Shown here in pieces: positions 11,398 to 19,590 of a stretch of 64,000 nucleotides of DNA. The stretch spans positions 1 to 64,000 of the forward strand of contig CAWJEW010000009.1 of assembly GCA_963842065.1 (NCBI GenBank), read 5' to 3'. The notes below the pieces were generated by a model. That model saw nothing but the letters and a program-made list of their open reading frames with translations. It made no database searches and was not told where the DNA came from. The stretch comes from CAITWD01 sp963842065 (GTDB lineage: Bacteria > Actinomycetota > Thermoleophilia > Miltoncostaeales > Miltoncostaeaceae). Each line of letters begins with the position of its first letter. Within the stretch, counting starts at the first letter, position 1. The position numbers and the translations under genes are program-made.

Positions 11398-11790
11398 TCC
11401 TTGACTGTCATCCCGAGCGAGGCTTCCGAGTCGAGGGACCTCCGCGAAGCGATTCGCACGCGAGGGTTGCCCGAGCATACACCCTGAGCGCAGCGAAGGG
11501 TCTCCGCGAAGCGATTCTCTTACCCCTCTCCCCGAAGGGAGAGGTTGCGCCATTTGATGGCGCTGGTGAGGGACCTTTAGAAAATTCAATTCCCCTGCCT
11601 GCCCTTCTTCAATCATTGTAGTGGCGGTTCGCGAACCGCCCGTTTAGAATCTTCGATGGCTGCCTCTCTCTTAGTCTGTCATCCCGAGCGAGGCTTCTGA
11701 GCCGAGGGACCTCCGCGAAGCGATGCTCTTCAACCCTCGCCCGATGGGCGAGGTTGCGCCATCTGATGGCGCTGGAGTGGGACCTTTTTC
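11398..11790 (+). repeat. Interspersed repeat cluster, left flank of restriction-modification island
   Basis: Two copies of 'gtcatcccgagcgaggctt' (about 11406 and 11681), each followed by 'agggacctccgcgaagcgat', then 'gaggttgcgcca' and '(t)gatggcgctgg' (about 11545 and 11750). Between them is the perfect palindrome GGCGGTTCGCGAACCGCC (about 11623). Modular non-coding repeats of this look are interspersed in the genome. Nearly the same modules recur in reverse complement at 15.4-16.1 kb. Confidence 0.85.
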
Positions 11791-11869
11791 AGCGCGTCGC
11801 GCGCGACTCACGAATTCCGCACACTGGTTTGTGTACAATACTCACAGTTCAGAAACTCAGGAGCGGAGA

Positions 11870-14800
11870 TTAGGTTATAAGTCTGCCTTGGCGTCGATCG
11901 TCCTCCTCTGGAGGCTGACATTCTTCCGTGGTTGGTAAAGGCAAGTCCGTAGCAGCAAACAAAGGACCGGCTAAAATGTCAGCCAATAGCGTGTTTAATT
12001 CGGTCTGCGCTGCAACCGTGGCTTCGACGATCCAGAGTAGTTCTAGCAACTCTTGAGTCATTGCGGCGATCCACTGCTCAGGCCGTATTTTGTCGAGAGC
12101 GCTGCTACGCCTCCCTGTTCTATCCCGTAGACGGGACTTAACCCAACTTTGCACCACGAAGAAGTCGGACACACTAAAGCCCCAGACCGCTGCAGCCACA
12201 GGCGAGAACTCACCTTTGCCCACACGCAGACAACTACCGTTAAAAGAGACGCTGTCAGGATATTCCGCCCGTGTCGTCGGAATGGAGCGCGTGCAACGTG
12301 CCACTCCCGCAGGAATCTGGTTGATCTGGTGACCTTCCGGCACCAATCGCTCGCCGTATGTATGAAGCCAGAGCAGACGCCTCCCCGAAGCAACGGATTG
12401 TTGGAAAAGCCTTGGATCCCGGGTGATCGGAAGGCGTGGCCCTGGCGCTTCGAGTTCTTCCCAAAATGTCTCGACGTAAGCGGAAGCGCTTATGACGCTA
12501 TACGTGTAGGCAAAAAAGTCCTCTGCGGCGACAGGACCTAACACGCCACCAAGCACTTGCAACAAATTGGACGGTAGATTTGGCTTTGTGCATTCCGCGT
12601 CGCGCCAAAGTGGAATAACGTCCTTCCCCCCAAAAGACCCCCGAAAATGATGGAGGTCCGGTACGTGCGCCGAAGCGATCGCTGCGGGCCCCTTGCCGAG
12701 CACACCAGTAAGAAGGCTGGTTAAATAAAGTTGCCTCTCACTATGCGCGGCCCAAAGAGAGGGACGAGGTCGATCACAAAAACGACTGTCGGGGAGAACC
12801 CAACGTCGATCTAGGCTGCGATAGGAATAACGCCGCGGCGCTAGGGGCACAGCGTCGGACCGCAAACTGTCGATCGTTGGCAATGCCGTCGGATGCGATC
12901 CCAGTGACTCGCCGCGGCTCGTCGCGCGTCGAGCCGCGGTTTCATGCATCAGTTCGCCGCGTTCTTCTGGCGCGGCATTAACCAGTGCACTCCATCTTTT
13001 AACCAACACTTCTCGTGTCTCTCCAATTGGCCAGCTACGTTTCCACTGGACCCCTGAATGCTGCCACGGCCAAAGGTTGGAGAGCAGCGGCGATCTGCTC
13101 CATCCCGCCGGTGGGACCGGCCAGAGTAAATCTTGGGCGTCAGCCAAGCAGTCACGCCACTTGGCATCGGCGAAACTACGAATCTCCATTAGACGTGCGT
13201 ATTTTTCTTGTCGCGTCCCGGTTAGGCGGGAATAGTGAACCTTCGCGAGCGTGTTGTGCTTCTGGCGATCATAGCGAACTCCAATCGCTATGCAGACCGG
13301 GGTCTGAATATCGAAGACATTTTCCGTTTTCCGCGCGCCGAGGTTGTCGCCTTCAAGGTCGAGAATCCACAAATCGTCAAATGACTCGCGTAACTTTTGC
13401 CGCATGCCTACGAAACCAGGTCCTCGCAGGTAGCTTGATGCCGTGATTAAGCTAACGATTCCCGCGCCCGAAGCATGTGGATTTTCGAACATCTTCCAAA
13501 GGGTCCAGCGCCAGAAATATACATAGAGATTATAGAGGCTTTTAGCGTCGCGCCCTGCTAGTTCGGTAAAGTCTTTGAGAATTGGCTTCTCACCGGGAAC
13601 GTTGGGATCACCAAAACGTACCCATTTTCCACGTGTTCTCAGTTCGTCCTCTTCGGCCTCCTCGCGAAAGTAGGGAGGGTTGCCCATACAGACAAAGACC
13701 GGTACCTGCTCTTTTACGCGACGCGCGCGGCGTTGCTCGGCTGTGAGGCGCTCCGCCATGAGGGGAGGTTGCGGCGGATCCGTATGCGGCGATTCCAAGG
13801 TGTCTGTCAGGTACATGTGAATCCCGTCGTCGGGAAGTGACGCACCAGCCGCCTCCAACAGATTCGTCAATCGCAAATGGGCAACGGCATAGGGTCCGAC
13901 GAGGAGTTCAAAACCATAGACATTCTGAGCGCATCGGGTCGCCATGGCAGGCGTCATACCCGGACCGTATCTATCGTCAACGCGTTTAAGGGCGCTTTCG
14001 ATGGCGGCAATCGGATAGGCCGCAGTGCCAGCGCTTGAGTCAAGAAAGACGACGCCCTCGTCAGCAAACGTGAGGTCTTTACCGAATCGCCCCGACAAAA
14101 GGTCCGCAGCGAGGTGCACCTGACACTGTATGACCTCTCGCGGGGTGTAGTATACGCCGTACCTTTTTCGAAGCTCCGGATCGTAGGCCGCGAGAAAGTC
14201 TTCATAGAAGTAGAGCCAAGGATCACCGCGGCGAGCGAGCCTTTCAGGATCAACTGCGCCAATGATCCTTTCGAGCAGGCTTATCGGCATTTCGATTTCT
14301 GCGCGAGCCGTTCGATAAGTAAGTACCCGTAACGTCTCGGCCAACAAGCCGTGTCCGCTGTCAAGCTTGTCAGCAGCTCGGGAAGTGCTCAAATCTGTTT
14401 CACCGCTCAAGCGCGCTAGCAGCAGAGCGTAGGTTAGAGTTTGAGCGTAGATGTCCGCAAACTCCGCATCGGTCACATGGGGAAAAAGATACTCACGGAT
14501 TTCATCCGAAAGTCTATGTAGGGCGCTATCTTCGCGCCCGACGGCCGCGAGAACCTCCGTGCGCAACAACCGGCAGACAGGCGCAAGCATTTGGGCGAGT
14601 ACTGGTGCTGTCGTTGGGACGATCGGCTCCCAAGACAAGAAGTCGAACAAGAGGCTCTTCAGCTCTTCTAAGGCTGCATCGCCCAGTGCCACCGCTCCAT
14701 GTTGGACAATGTCACCAATTCTGATCACAACCGGACTGTCTAACGGTTGGCGTTTACCGAAGCGGTATAGTGCCCATTCGATTGAGTCGGTGTAGATGAC

Positions 14801-15136
14801 ATTTGGAAGCGCCTTGAACTTTTCCCATTGAAGTTTGTCACGTCCAGAAAAGCGCTCCGTCCGTGCCCCGATACCAGGCTGCTTCAATTCAACATAGCCA
14901 CATAGCGCACCTTGAACGCTGACGCCTATATCAGGTCGGCCTCCCAGGTCCTGAACTTGGGCCTCAGTGCGGGTCATAACATTCGCTGTCACGGCTCGAA
15001 TCAAAGACTGAACTGGTCCCTTGAGCTGGTCTTCAGGTTGCGCCGGAATCGTTGAGGAAAAGCTCGCTCTGAGTTCGTTCGCGAAGCGATCGGCGGCGGC
15101 GCGAAAATTGGCGGGAGATTTTGACTGAGGCGCCAT
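11870..15136 (-). CDS. Single-chain restriction-modification protein: PD-(D/E)XK nuclease plus N6-adenine DNA methyltransferase
   Basis: Large (1,088 residue) protein resembling type IIG or ISP-like enzymes without the helicase. The N-terminal part has 'GRPDIGVSVQGALCGYVELK', a D-x(n)-E-x-K nuclease arrangement (residues about 85-105). The middle holds a methyltransferase core: motif I-like 'FLDSSAGTAAYPIAA' and motif IV 'MGNPPYF'. Motif I is unusual ('DSSAGTAAYP' rather than DPAxGTGxFL). The C-terminal half presumably recognises DNA. It would cleave DNA unmodified at its own site. No separate specificity, helicase or second methylase gene is present. It sits alone between inverted clusters of genomic repeats, which suggests horizontal acquisition. 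The reading frame is intact over 3.2 kb, unlike its neighbours. Confidence 0.82.
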   Translation of the reverse strand: MAPQSKSPANFRAAADRFANELRASFSSTIPAQPEDQLKGPVQSLIRAVTANVMTRTEAQVQDLGGRPDIGVSVQGALCGYVELKQPGIGARTERFSGRDKLQWEKFKALPNVIYTDSIEWALYRFGKRQPLDSPVVIRIGDIVQHGAVALGDAALEELKSLLFDFLSWEPIVPTTAPVLAQMLAPVCRLLRTEVLAAVGREDSALHRLSDEIREYLFPHVTDAEFADIYAQTLTYALLLARLSGETDLSTSRAADKLDSGHGLLAETLRVLTYRTARAEIEMPISLLERIIGAVDPERLARRGDPWLYFYEDFLAAYDPELRKRYGVYYTPREVIQCQVHLAADLLSGRFGKDLTFADEGVVFLDSSAGTAAYPIAAIESALKRVDDRYGPGMTPAMATRCAQNVYGFELLVGPYAVAHLRLTNLLEAAGASLPDDGIHMYLTDTLESPHTDPPQPPLMAERLTAEQRRARRVKEQVPVFVCMGNPPYFREEAEEDELRTRGKWVRFGDPNVPGEKPILKDFTELAGRDAKSLYNLYVYFWRWTLWKMFENPHASGAGIVSLITASSYLRGPGFVGMRQKLRESFDDLWILDLEGDNLGARKTENVFDIQTPVCIAIGVRYDRQKHNTLAKVHYSRLTGTRQEKYARLMEIRSFADAKWRDCLADAQDLLWPVPPAGWSRSPLLSNLWPWQHSGVQWKRSWPIGETREVLVKRWSALVNAAPEERGELMHETAARRATSRGESLGSHPTALPTIDSLRSDAVPLAPRRYSYRSLDRRWVLPDSRFCDRPRPSLWAAHSERQLYLTSLLTGVLGKGPAAIASAHVPDLHHFRGSFGGKDVIPLWRDAECTKPNLPSNLLQVLGGVLGPVAAEDFFAYTYSVISASAYVETFWEELEAPGPRLPITRDPRLFQQSVASGRRLLWLHTYGERLVPEGHQINQIPAGVARCTRSIPTTRAEYPDSVSFNGSCLRVGKGEFSPVAAAVWGFSVSDFFVVQSWVKSRLRDRTGRRSSALDKIRPEQWIAAMTQELLELLWIVEATVAAQTELNTLLADILAGPLFAATDLPLPTTEECQPPEEDDRRQGRLIT

Positions 15137-15394
15137 ATTAGTGTCGTTTATTCATCAAGTCTTTCGCACCGCACCAAAGAGGTTTTGGATCCGGGTTCCT
15201 CCAACCTTACAGATTTATAACGCGCTATGAAGCCGCGCTCGAAGGAATTTTTGAGCTAGATCGGCCAGTCTCGGCTAGACCACGGCAGCCGTCTCATTTC
15301 ACCTCGCGACAGCGTCACCACTAGCAAGCGACGATAGGCGTAGCATTCCACAAAATGTGCGGTTTACACTCCGGTCCGGCTTAGAGCTTCGCGT
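15137..15394. other. Intergenic, no gene seen
   Basis: Upstream region of the restriction-modification gene. It is A/T-richer than the surroundings and probably holds that gene's promoter. No convincing coding sequence. Confidence 0.5.
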
Positions 15395-15505
15395 CCAATC
15401 GAGAAAGGAAAAAGAGCATCGCTTCGAGTAGGTCCTTCGTGGACGCTCGCCCCACTCGCTTGGCGAAGCGGCAGCCTCGCTCGGGATGAACAGAAAAAAA
15501 GAAGA
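15395..15505 (-). repeat. Interspersed repeat, right flank copy 1 (inverted)
   Basis: Contains 'gcagcctcgctcgggatgaacag', the reverse complement of the 'gtcatcccgagcgaggct' module seen at 11.4 and 11.7 kb, plus 'tcgcttcg..taggtcctt'. Confidence 0.75.
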
Positions 15506-15519
15506 TCGCCCGGGCCAGG

Positions 15520-15741
15520 TCAATCCGAGCCCAATTCGGTTTTGAAACGATCCGCCACGAACATCTTCAGCAATGACTGATACGGAACATCGCGCTTGTT
15601 GGCGAGTTGCTTGAGACGATCGAGCATCGGCTTGGGCAACCGCAAGGAGATCGTTTGCGAGGTCGGAGAAGGAATTGGAATTTCTGAATCGCGCGCAGCG
15701 CGCTGAATGATGTCCCTCATCAGCGCCATCAAATGGCGCAA
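15520..15741 (-). pseudogene. Orphan ribbon-helix-helix (CopG/BrnA-like) antitoxin, N-terminus replaced by repeat
   Basis: 73 codons. The C-terminal half, 'TISLRLPKPMLDRLKQLA' followed by 'NKRDVPYQSLLKMFVADR', is typical of CopG/BrnA-type antitoxins, DNA-binding partners of small toxins. The start 'MRHLMALMRD' is encoded by the interspersed repeat ('gcgccatcaaatggcgc'), so the original 5' end, about 30-40 codons, was probably lost when the repeat arrived. No toxin gene lies next to it. It may be a relic or may still bind DNA. Confidence 0.6.
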
Positions 15742-16140
15742 CCTTTAAATTCGCTTCGGCCTCCGCTTCGCTCCGCCTCAGCGGCTTCGCGTCCCATCGG
15801 GAGAGGGTAAAGAGAAATCGCTTCGCGGAGGTCCTTCGCTCCGGCAGCCTCGCTCAGGATGACAGAGGGGGGAGCATGGAAAACCCACGGATTCTAAGCG
15901 GGCGGTTCGCGAATCGCCCCCATCCGGAAAAAAGAGCGGCAGCAGGCGGAGGAATTGTATTTTCTAAAGGTCCCTCACCAGCGCCATAAGATGGCGCAAC
16001 CTCTCCCCATGGGGAGAGGGAAAAGAGAATCGCTTCGCGTAGATCCTTTCGCTTCGCGTAGGCCCTTCGCTGCGCTCAGGGCGACCGGCTCGGGCGCGCC
16101 TCGCGGTTGACTCGGCAGCCTCGCTCAGGATGACAGAAAA
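15720..16140 (-). repeat. Interspersed repeat cluster, right flank (inverted)
   Basis: Reverse-complement counterparts of the left cluster: 'cagcgccatcaaatggcgcaac' (about 15721), 'gcagcctcgctcaggatgacag' (about 15845 and 16115), the near-palindrome 'ggcggttcgcgaatcgcc' (about 15902), and 'tctaaaggtccctcaccagcgccat' (about 15964). Order and spacing mirror 11398-11790, so the two clusters form long imperfect inverted repeats around a 4-kb cargo. Confidence 0.85.
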
Positions 16141-16364
16141 AGAACGGCGCGGGCGGGGGGGGCCTGATGGCGCGACGGTCGCTCTTTCGCTCTGCGACCG
16201 GAGTGCCATCCTTTCCTGAAGGGGCGGTCGGGAAATCCTCGTTGCGCGACCGCCATCGGCGGGAGCGCCTCCGCATCCGATACCGCATACCAATCACAAA
16301 TACGATCGGCTAAGCTTGCTAAATTCGGTTCCCGGAAGCAGGTAAAACTTACCTCGCACGGACT

Positions 16365-18443
16365 TTGGTGATGGGCTTTCGCGGTAAACTTGCGCTCGTA
16401 TTCGCCTCCCTTCTGATCCTCGCTGTAACCGCTATCAGCGTCCTCGAATTCGAGCGCACCACCCGCATGATGGTGTCGAACCTGGGCGATACCGGCGTCT
16501 CGCTGGCCAATCAGGTTTTCGAACAGATGCGGGTCGCGCTCCTGCAGCATCCGGGCGACCCGGTCGCGACCTTGCGCGACGACCCGGCGATTTCGTCAAC
16601 CCTTAGATCCGCGCAAGCCTTCACCAAAGGCGTCGTGTATGCCCGAATCGAGGGAGCCGATGGATCCCTAATCGCCGGGACGCCGCTCGGATCTCCCAGC
16701 GATTCGCTTTTGATTCGTCCTTTCGAGGAGCTGTCGGGGCAGGTCGGCGGATGGTTCCCGATAGGGCAACTGCGCTCGCTGTGGGGGGATCGGGTCTATG
16801 AAGTCAGCCGCCCAGTCGAGATGAACGGGCAGCCGTTCGCCTTCATCAAGGTGGGACTCTCGACCGCGCTTATCGAGCGCGAAGTTAGCGCGACGTTGAA
16901 GGGTATCGCCACGGTGGCGATCATCGGCGTGATCCTCGCGCTGGTCGGCGCCACGATCGGGGGAGCGTTCTTCCTGCGGCCGGTGGCCGCGATCGCCAGC
17001 GGGGTGGACGAGTTGGCGACCGGGGGCGGCGACTTTCGCGTCAGCGTAGCGGCGCATGATGAGTTCGGAACCCTCGCGGAGAAATTCAATCAGCTATCGA
17101 GGCGAATAAAAAACGATCGCGCGCAATGGGAAACCGAACGCGGGCAGTTTTTCAACATCTTCAGGTCGATTACCGACGCGCTGTTACTCCTGGACGCGCG
17201 GGGTCACGTGCTATTCGCAAATGGCGAGGCGCAGGGGAAGCTGGGGCTGCCGGCGGGTGGGCTTTCGGACGGCCGGCCGCTGAATTTGCTGCTCGGAAGA
17301 GACCATCCACTCAATCGAATGATCGAAAATGCCTACGTAATAGGCAGCGAGGTCCGCGACATCGCGATGGAGCTGGGGCGGGGCGAGACTGCGATGCGCG
17401 TATTGGTATCGATATTCTCCTTGGGGCAGGGTCCCGAGCCGCCGGGGCTGCTGGTAATCGTACGGGATCTCGAGCCTGTTCAGGAATTGGAGAATGTTGT
17501 CAACTATTCGGGACGATTGGCGCGGTTGGGCGGTTTAATATCGGGAGTTGCACATCAGATTCGAAATCCACTCAACGCGATGAATTTACAACTCGAGCTG
17601 CTCAACGCGGAAGCCGCGCAGGGCAAGCCCGTGGAAGCGCGCGTCATGAAGGTGCGCAACGAGATCACGCGCCTCGACGAGGCGATCAGCGCGCTGCTCC
17701 GATTCATGCGTCCAGAGCAACTGAAGCTCGCGCAGATCGAGCTCGGCGATTTGTTGCGCGAGGTTGGACGGGAAGTCGAACGGCCCGGGATCACGGTAAG
17801 ACACACCCTCGACCCAGTTGCCTCGCAAGTCACCGCCGATCGCGCGCTGCTCGGCGAGGCGCTGCGCAACATCGCGAAGAATGCTGTTGAGGCGATGCCC
17901 AATGGCGGGGAGATCGAGTTCGAGACTCAGTTAGCGGACGACGGCTACGTGGAGATTTCGATCAAAGATCGCGGGCAGGGAATCCCGGCCGAGCATCTCA
18001 GCCACATCTTCAATCTGTATTATACGACCAAGGAAGGCGGCAGCGGGCTGGGTCTCTCGCTGGCGCTGCGAGCGGTCGATCTGCACTACGGAATGATGGA
18101 AGTCCAATCGAATCCCGGCGCCGGAACAATCGTCAAAATAAAACTTCCGGCCGGTGACACGCTCGCGCAACAATTGCCTTCCGGGAACGGCGATTCACTA
18201 GGCGACCTTGTGAAAAGACTACCGTCACATACGGCTCTCGCGATACTTCTGGCCACGACGCTCGCCGGATGCTGGCGTATCTATGTCGATTGGGACACCC
18301 ACACGATTCGGCACACACTCCCCGAAGCCGAGCTGTCGCACCGTCCACCACCACGACACGGACCAACAATGTCACATCGCCTCGCCAGAGCGCGTCGTTG
18401 CCTCGACGCAGGCACAAGCACCCCACCCCGTCTGCCGACGTGA
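16365..18443 (+). CDS. Membrane sensor histidine kinase (NtrB-like); 3' end runs into the next gene
   Basis: Two-component sensor. TM helix at residues about 9-27, extracytoplasmic sensor to about 180, second TM ('VAIIGVILALVGATIGGAFF'), HAMP, PAS-like segment ('FRSITDALLLLDARGHVLFANG'), phospho-acceptor box 'GVAHQIRNPLNAMNLQLE' (His), then ATPase motifs 'NIAKNAVEAMPNGG', 'KDRGQGIP' and 'GGSGLGLSLALR'. The kinase fold ends near 'GTIVKIKLP' (about 18145). The frame stays open for another 95 codons that look like the leader of the following lipoprotein, so a stop has probably been lost to a single-base error near 18.2 kb. The plus-one frame has TAG at 18199, and GTGA at 18209 would be a natural stop/start overlap. 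It may pair with the NtrC-type regulator, from which the repeat-bounded island separates it. Confidence 0.85.
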   Translation: MVMGFRGKLALVFASLLILAVTAISVLEFERTTRMMVSNLGDTGVSLANQVFEQMRVALLQHPGDPVATLRDDPAISSTLRSAQAFTKGVVYARIEGADGSLIAGTPLGSPSDSLLIRPFEELSGQVGGWFPIGQLRSLWGDRVYEVSRPVEMNGQPFAFIKVGLSTALIEREVSATLKGIATVAIIGVILALVGATIGGAFFLRPVAAIASGVDELATGGGDFRVSVAAHDEFGTLAEKFNQLSRRIKNDRAQWETERGQFFNIFRSITDALLLLDARGHVLFANGEAQGKLGLPAGGLSDGRPLNLLLGRDHPLNRMIENAYVIGSEVRDIAMELGRGETAMRVLVSIFSLGQGPEPPGLLVIVRDLEPVQELENVVNYSGRLARLGGLISGVAHQIRNPLNAMNLQLELLNAEAAQGKPVEARVMKVRNEITRLDEAISALLRFMRPEQLKLAQIELGDLLREVGREVERPGITVRHTLDPVASQVTADRALLGEALRNIAKNAVEAMPNGGEIEFETQLADDGYVEISIKDRGQGIPAEHLSHIFNLYYTTKEGGSGLGLSLALRAVDLHYGMMEVQSNPGAGTIVKIKLPAGDTLAQQLPSGNGDSLGDLVKRLPSHTALAILLATTLAGCWRIYVDWDTHTIRHTLPEAELSHRPPPRHGPTMSHRLARARRCLDAGTSTPPRLPT

Positions 18444-18757
18444 AGGAGATGACCATCCAGCCCGAAACGACGCAAAGCTCTCCGCTACCACCACCGAACT
18501 CGACCATTTCGATGGCGACTCCGGGCGGCAGCTCTGATTCGGCCGAGCAAGCGATCGAGGCCACCAGCCAACGACTCGCAGGCTTCGATCGCAACCGACT
18601 CAGCGGCCCCATGCTCGCCACCTATGACGAGGCCAGCGGATTTTTGAATCAAGGGAAGCAGGCACTCGCCGAGAAAGACTATGTGGCGGCCTCCGGCTTC
18701 GCGCAGAAAGCCTCGGTGCTCACCGATAAGCTTCAAGCGACGGTGACCGCGCGCTAG
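18209..18757 (+). CDS. Small lipoprotein with helical C-terminus (frame-broken)
   Basis: Leader 'LPSHTALAILLATTLAGC' beginning at GTG 18209 has a lipobox (L-A-G-C), so it is probably an outer-membrane or periplasmic lipoprotein. The frame then breaks, probably twice, between about 18270 and 18330. The C-terminal part from about 18330 reads in a different frame: a Pro/Thr-rich linker, then a helical stretch 'MLATYDEASGFLNQGKQAL' and 'AEKDYVAASGFAQKASVL', ending at TAG 18755. Function unknown. It directly follows the kinase and is probably co-transcribed. Confidence 0.55.
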   Translation, partial: CEKTTVTYGSRDTSGHDARRMLAYLCRLGHPHDSAHTPRSRAVAPSTTTTRTNNVTSPRQSASLPRRRHKHPTPSADVKEMTIQPETTQSSPLPPPNSTISMATPGGSSDSAEQAIEATSQRLAGFDRNRLSGPMLATYDEASGFLNQGKQALAEKDYVAASGFAQKASVLTDKLQATVTAR

Positions 18758-18779
18758 TCGCGCGTCGGCCACTGCGAAC

Positions 18780-18905
18780 TCAGACAGGTTTGTGATTGCG
18801 AAAATCGCGCATCGCGCGGTCTCGGGCGTCTCCGAGCATCGCCGAGATCGCCTCGCGCATGATTCTCATGACCAGCCATCGAAAGCGGATGCCGCGGGAA
18901 TTGAG
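18780..18905 (-). CDS. C-terminal fragment of unknown protein, cut by the junction
   Basis: Minus-strand reading ending 'AMLGDARDRAMRDFRNHKPV' with stop at 18780-18782. It is convergent with the lipoprotein gene, and its 5' part is missing because the sequence changes character upstream, near 18.9 kb. Too short to identify; it could be non-coding. Confidence 0.3.
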   Translation of the reverse strand, partial: LNSRGIRFRWLVMRIMREAISAMLGDARDRAMRDFRNHKPV

Positions 18906-18930
18906 GCGATCGACATCCGCGCAGTCAGGA
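18890..18930. other. Probable junction between two unrelated genomes
   Basis: To the left lie Gram-negative genes (NtrC, RND pump) and the interspersed repeats. To the right all genes are high-GC actinobacterial and the repeats vanish. The minus-strand gene of the right part can be read as far as 'NNCSPDCAD' (about 18910), after which it runs straight into the unrelated 'FRWLVMRIMREAIS' reading. The exact base cannot be fixed by eye. Confidence 0.65.
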
Positions 18931-19467
18931 GAGCAGTTGTTCATCGACGCATCGCCCGTTGCCACTGCTCGAGCGGCCCCCCAGTTCTGCCACTCAAGCC
19001 CGACCAAGCCGTAGTTGCCGCGCAGGTCATCGTGAATGGGCTCGGCGTAGCTACGGTCGCGCCGGTACAGGTTGTCAGGTACGCAGTCTGGCCTTGCGGG
19101 CTCGTTCCCGACTGGGTGGTCGCGCCCGTCGCGGCATTTGATGTGCTGGTCCCGCCACCGGACAGGACGGCTGCGACACCAAGATGCCTCCGAGCACCAA
19201 GACGAAGATTCCCGGCGCCAATCCAACCTGAATCCATGCCTTCTCGCGCTTCGTCCGCTTGGCCTGCTCCCGGGCGGCGGCGATGATGCCCGGTGGAGCA
19301 GGGTGGTCCCAGTCGGCGGCCAGGGCAACGAGCACACCCTGAAGAACGTCTGGGTCGATGTCCTTCAGGAGCTCGGCGTAGAGACGCTCCTGAGCGTCGG
19401 AGAGTTCAACGTCCGGCCACGTGGATCTGATGACGTCGGCAATGTCACCGGGATTCGTCAAGGCCAC
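18905..19467 (-). pseudogene. Membrane-anchored hypothetical protein with extracytoplasmic Cys/Trp domain (frame-broken, 3' cut)
   Basis: Starts 'MALTNPGDIADVIRSTWPD' at 19467. A cytoplasmic helical part ends in 'KRTKREKAWIQVG', and one TM helix follows ('LAPGIFVLVLGGILV'). The frame shifts near 19175 to 'AAVLSGGGTSTSNAATGATT', giving a Ser/Thr linker and 'QTAYLTTCTGATVATPSPFT'. A second shift near 19035 gives 'YGLVGLEWQNWGAARAVATG' and 'DASMNNCSPDCAD', a W-xx-WG/N-C-xPxCA pattern seen in actinobacterial secreted proteins. The end is lost at the junction. Function unknown. Confidence 0.6.
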
Positions 19468-19590
19468 GGGAGGGAGTCGAACTTTGCGCCATCGGATTCA
19501 CGCAAGCGACCCGAGCGAAATCGTGGAAGGGCGGGAGGCGAAACAACAACGTGACTTCCCGTCGGCGCCTGTCGGTTCAACCGACACGGC

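Noticed and set aside
11398..16140. CRISPR array suggested by repeated short units
   Set aside because: Units are unevenly spaced, mixed in orientation and modular, with no spacers and no cas genes; they are dispersed genomic repeats.
19475..19520. tRNA-like 'gttcgactccct' on the minus strand
   Set aside because: No pairing T-stem and no other tRNA parts around it.
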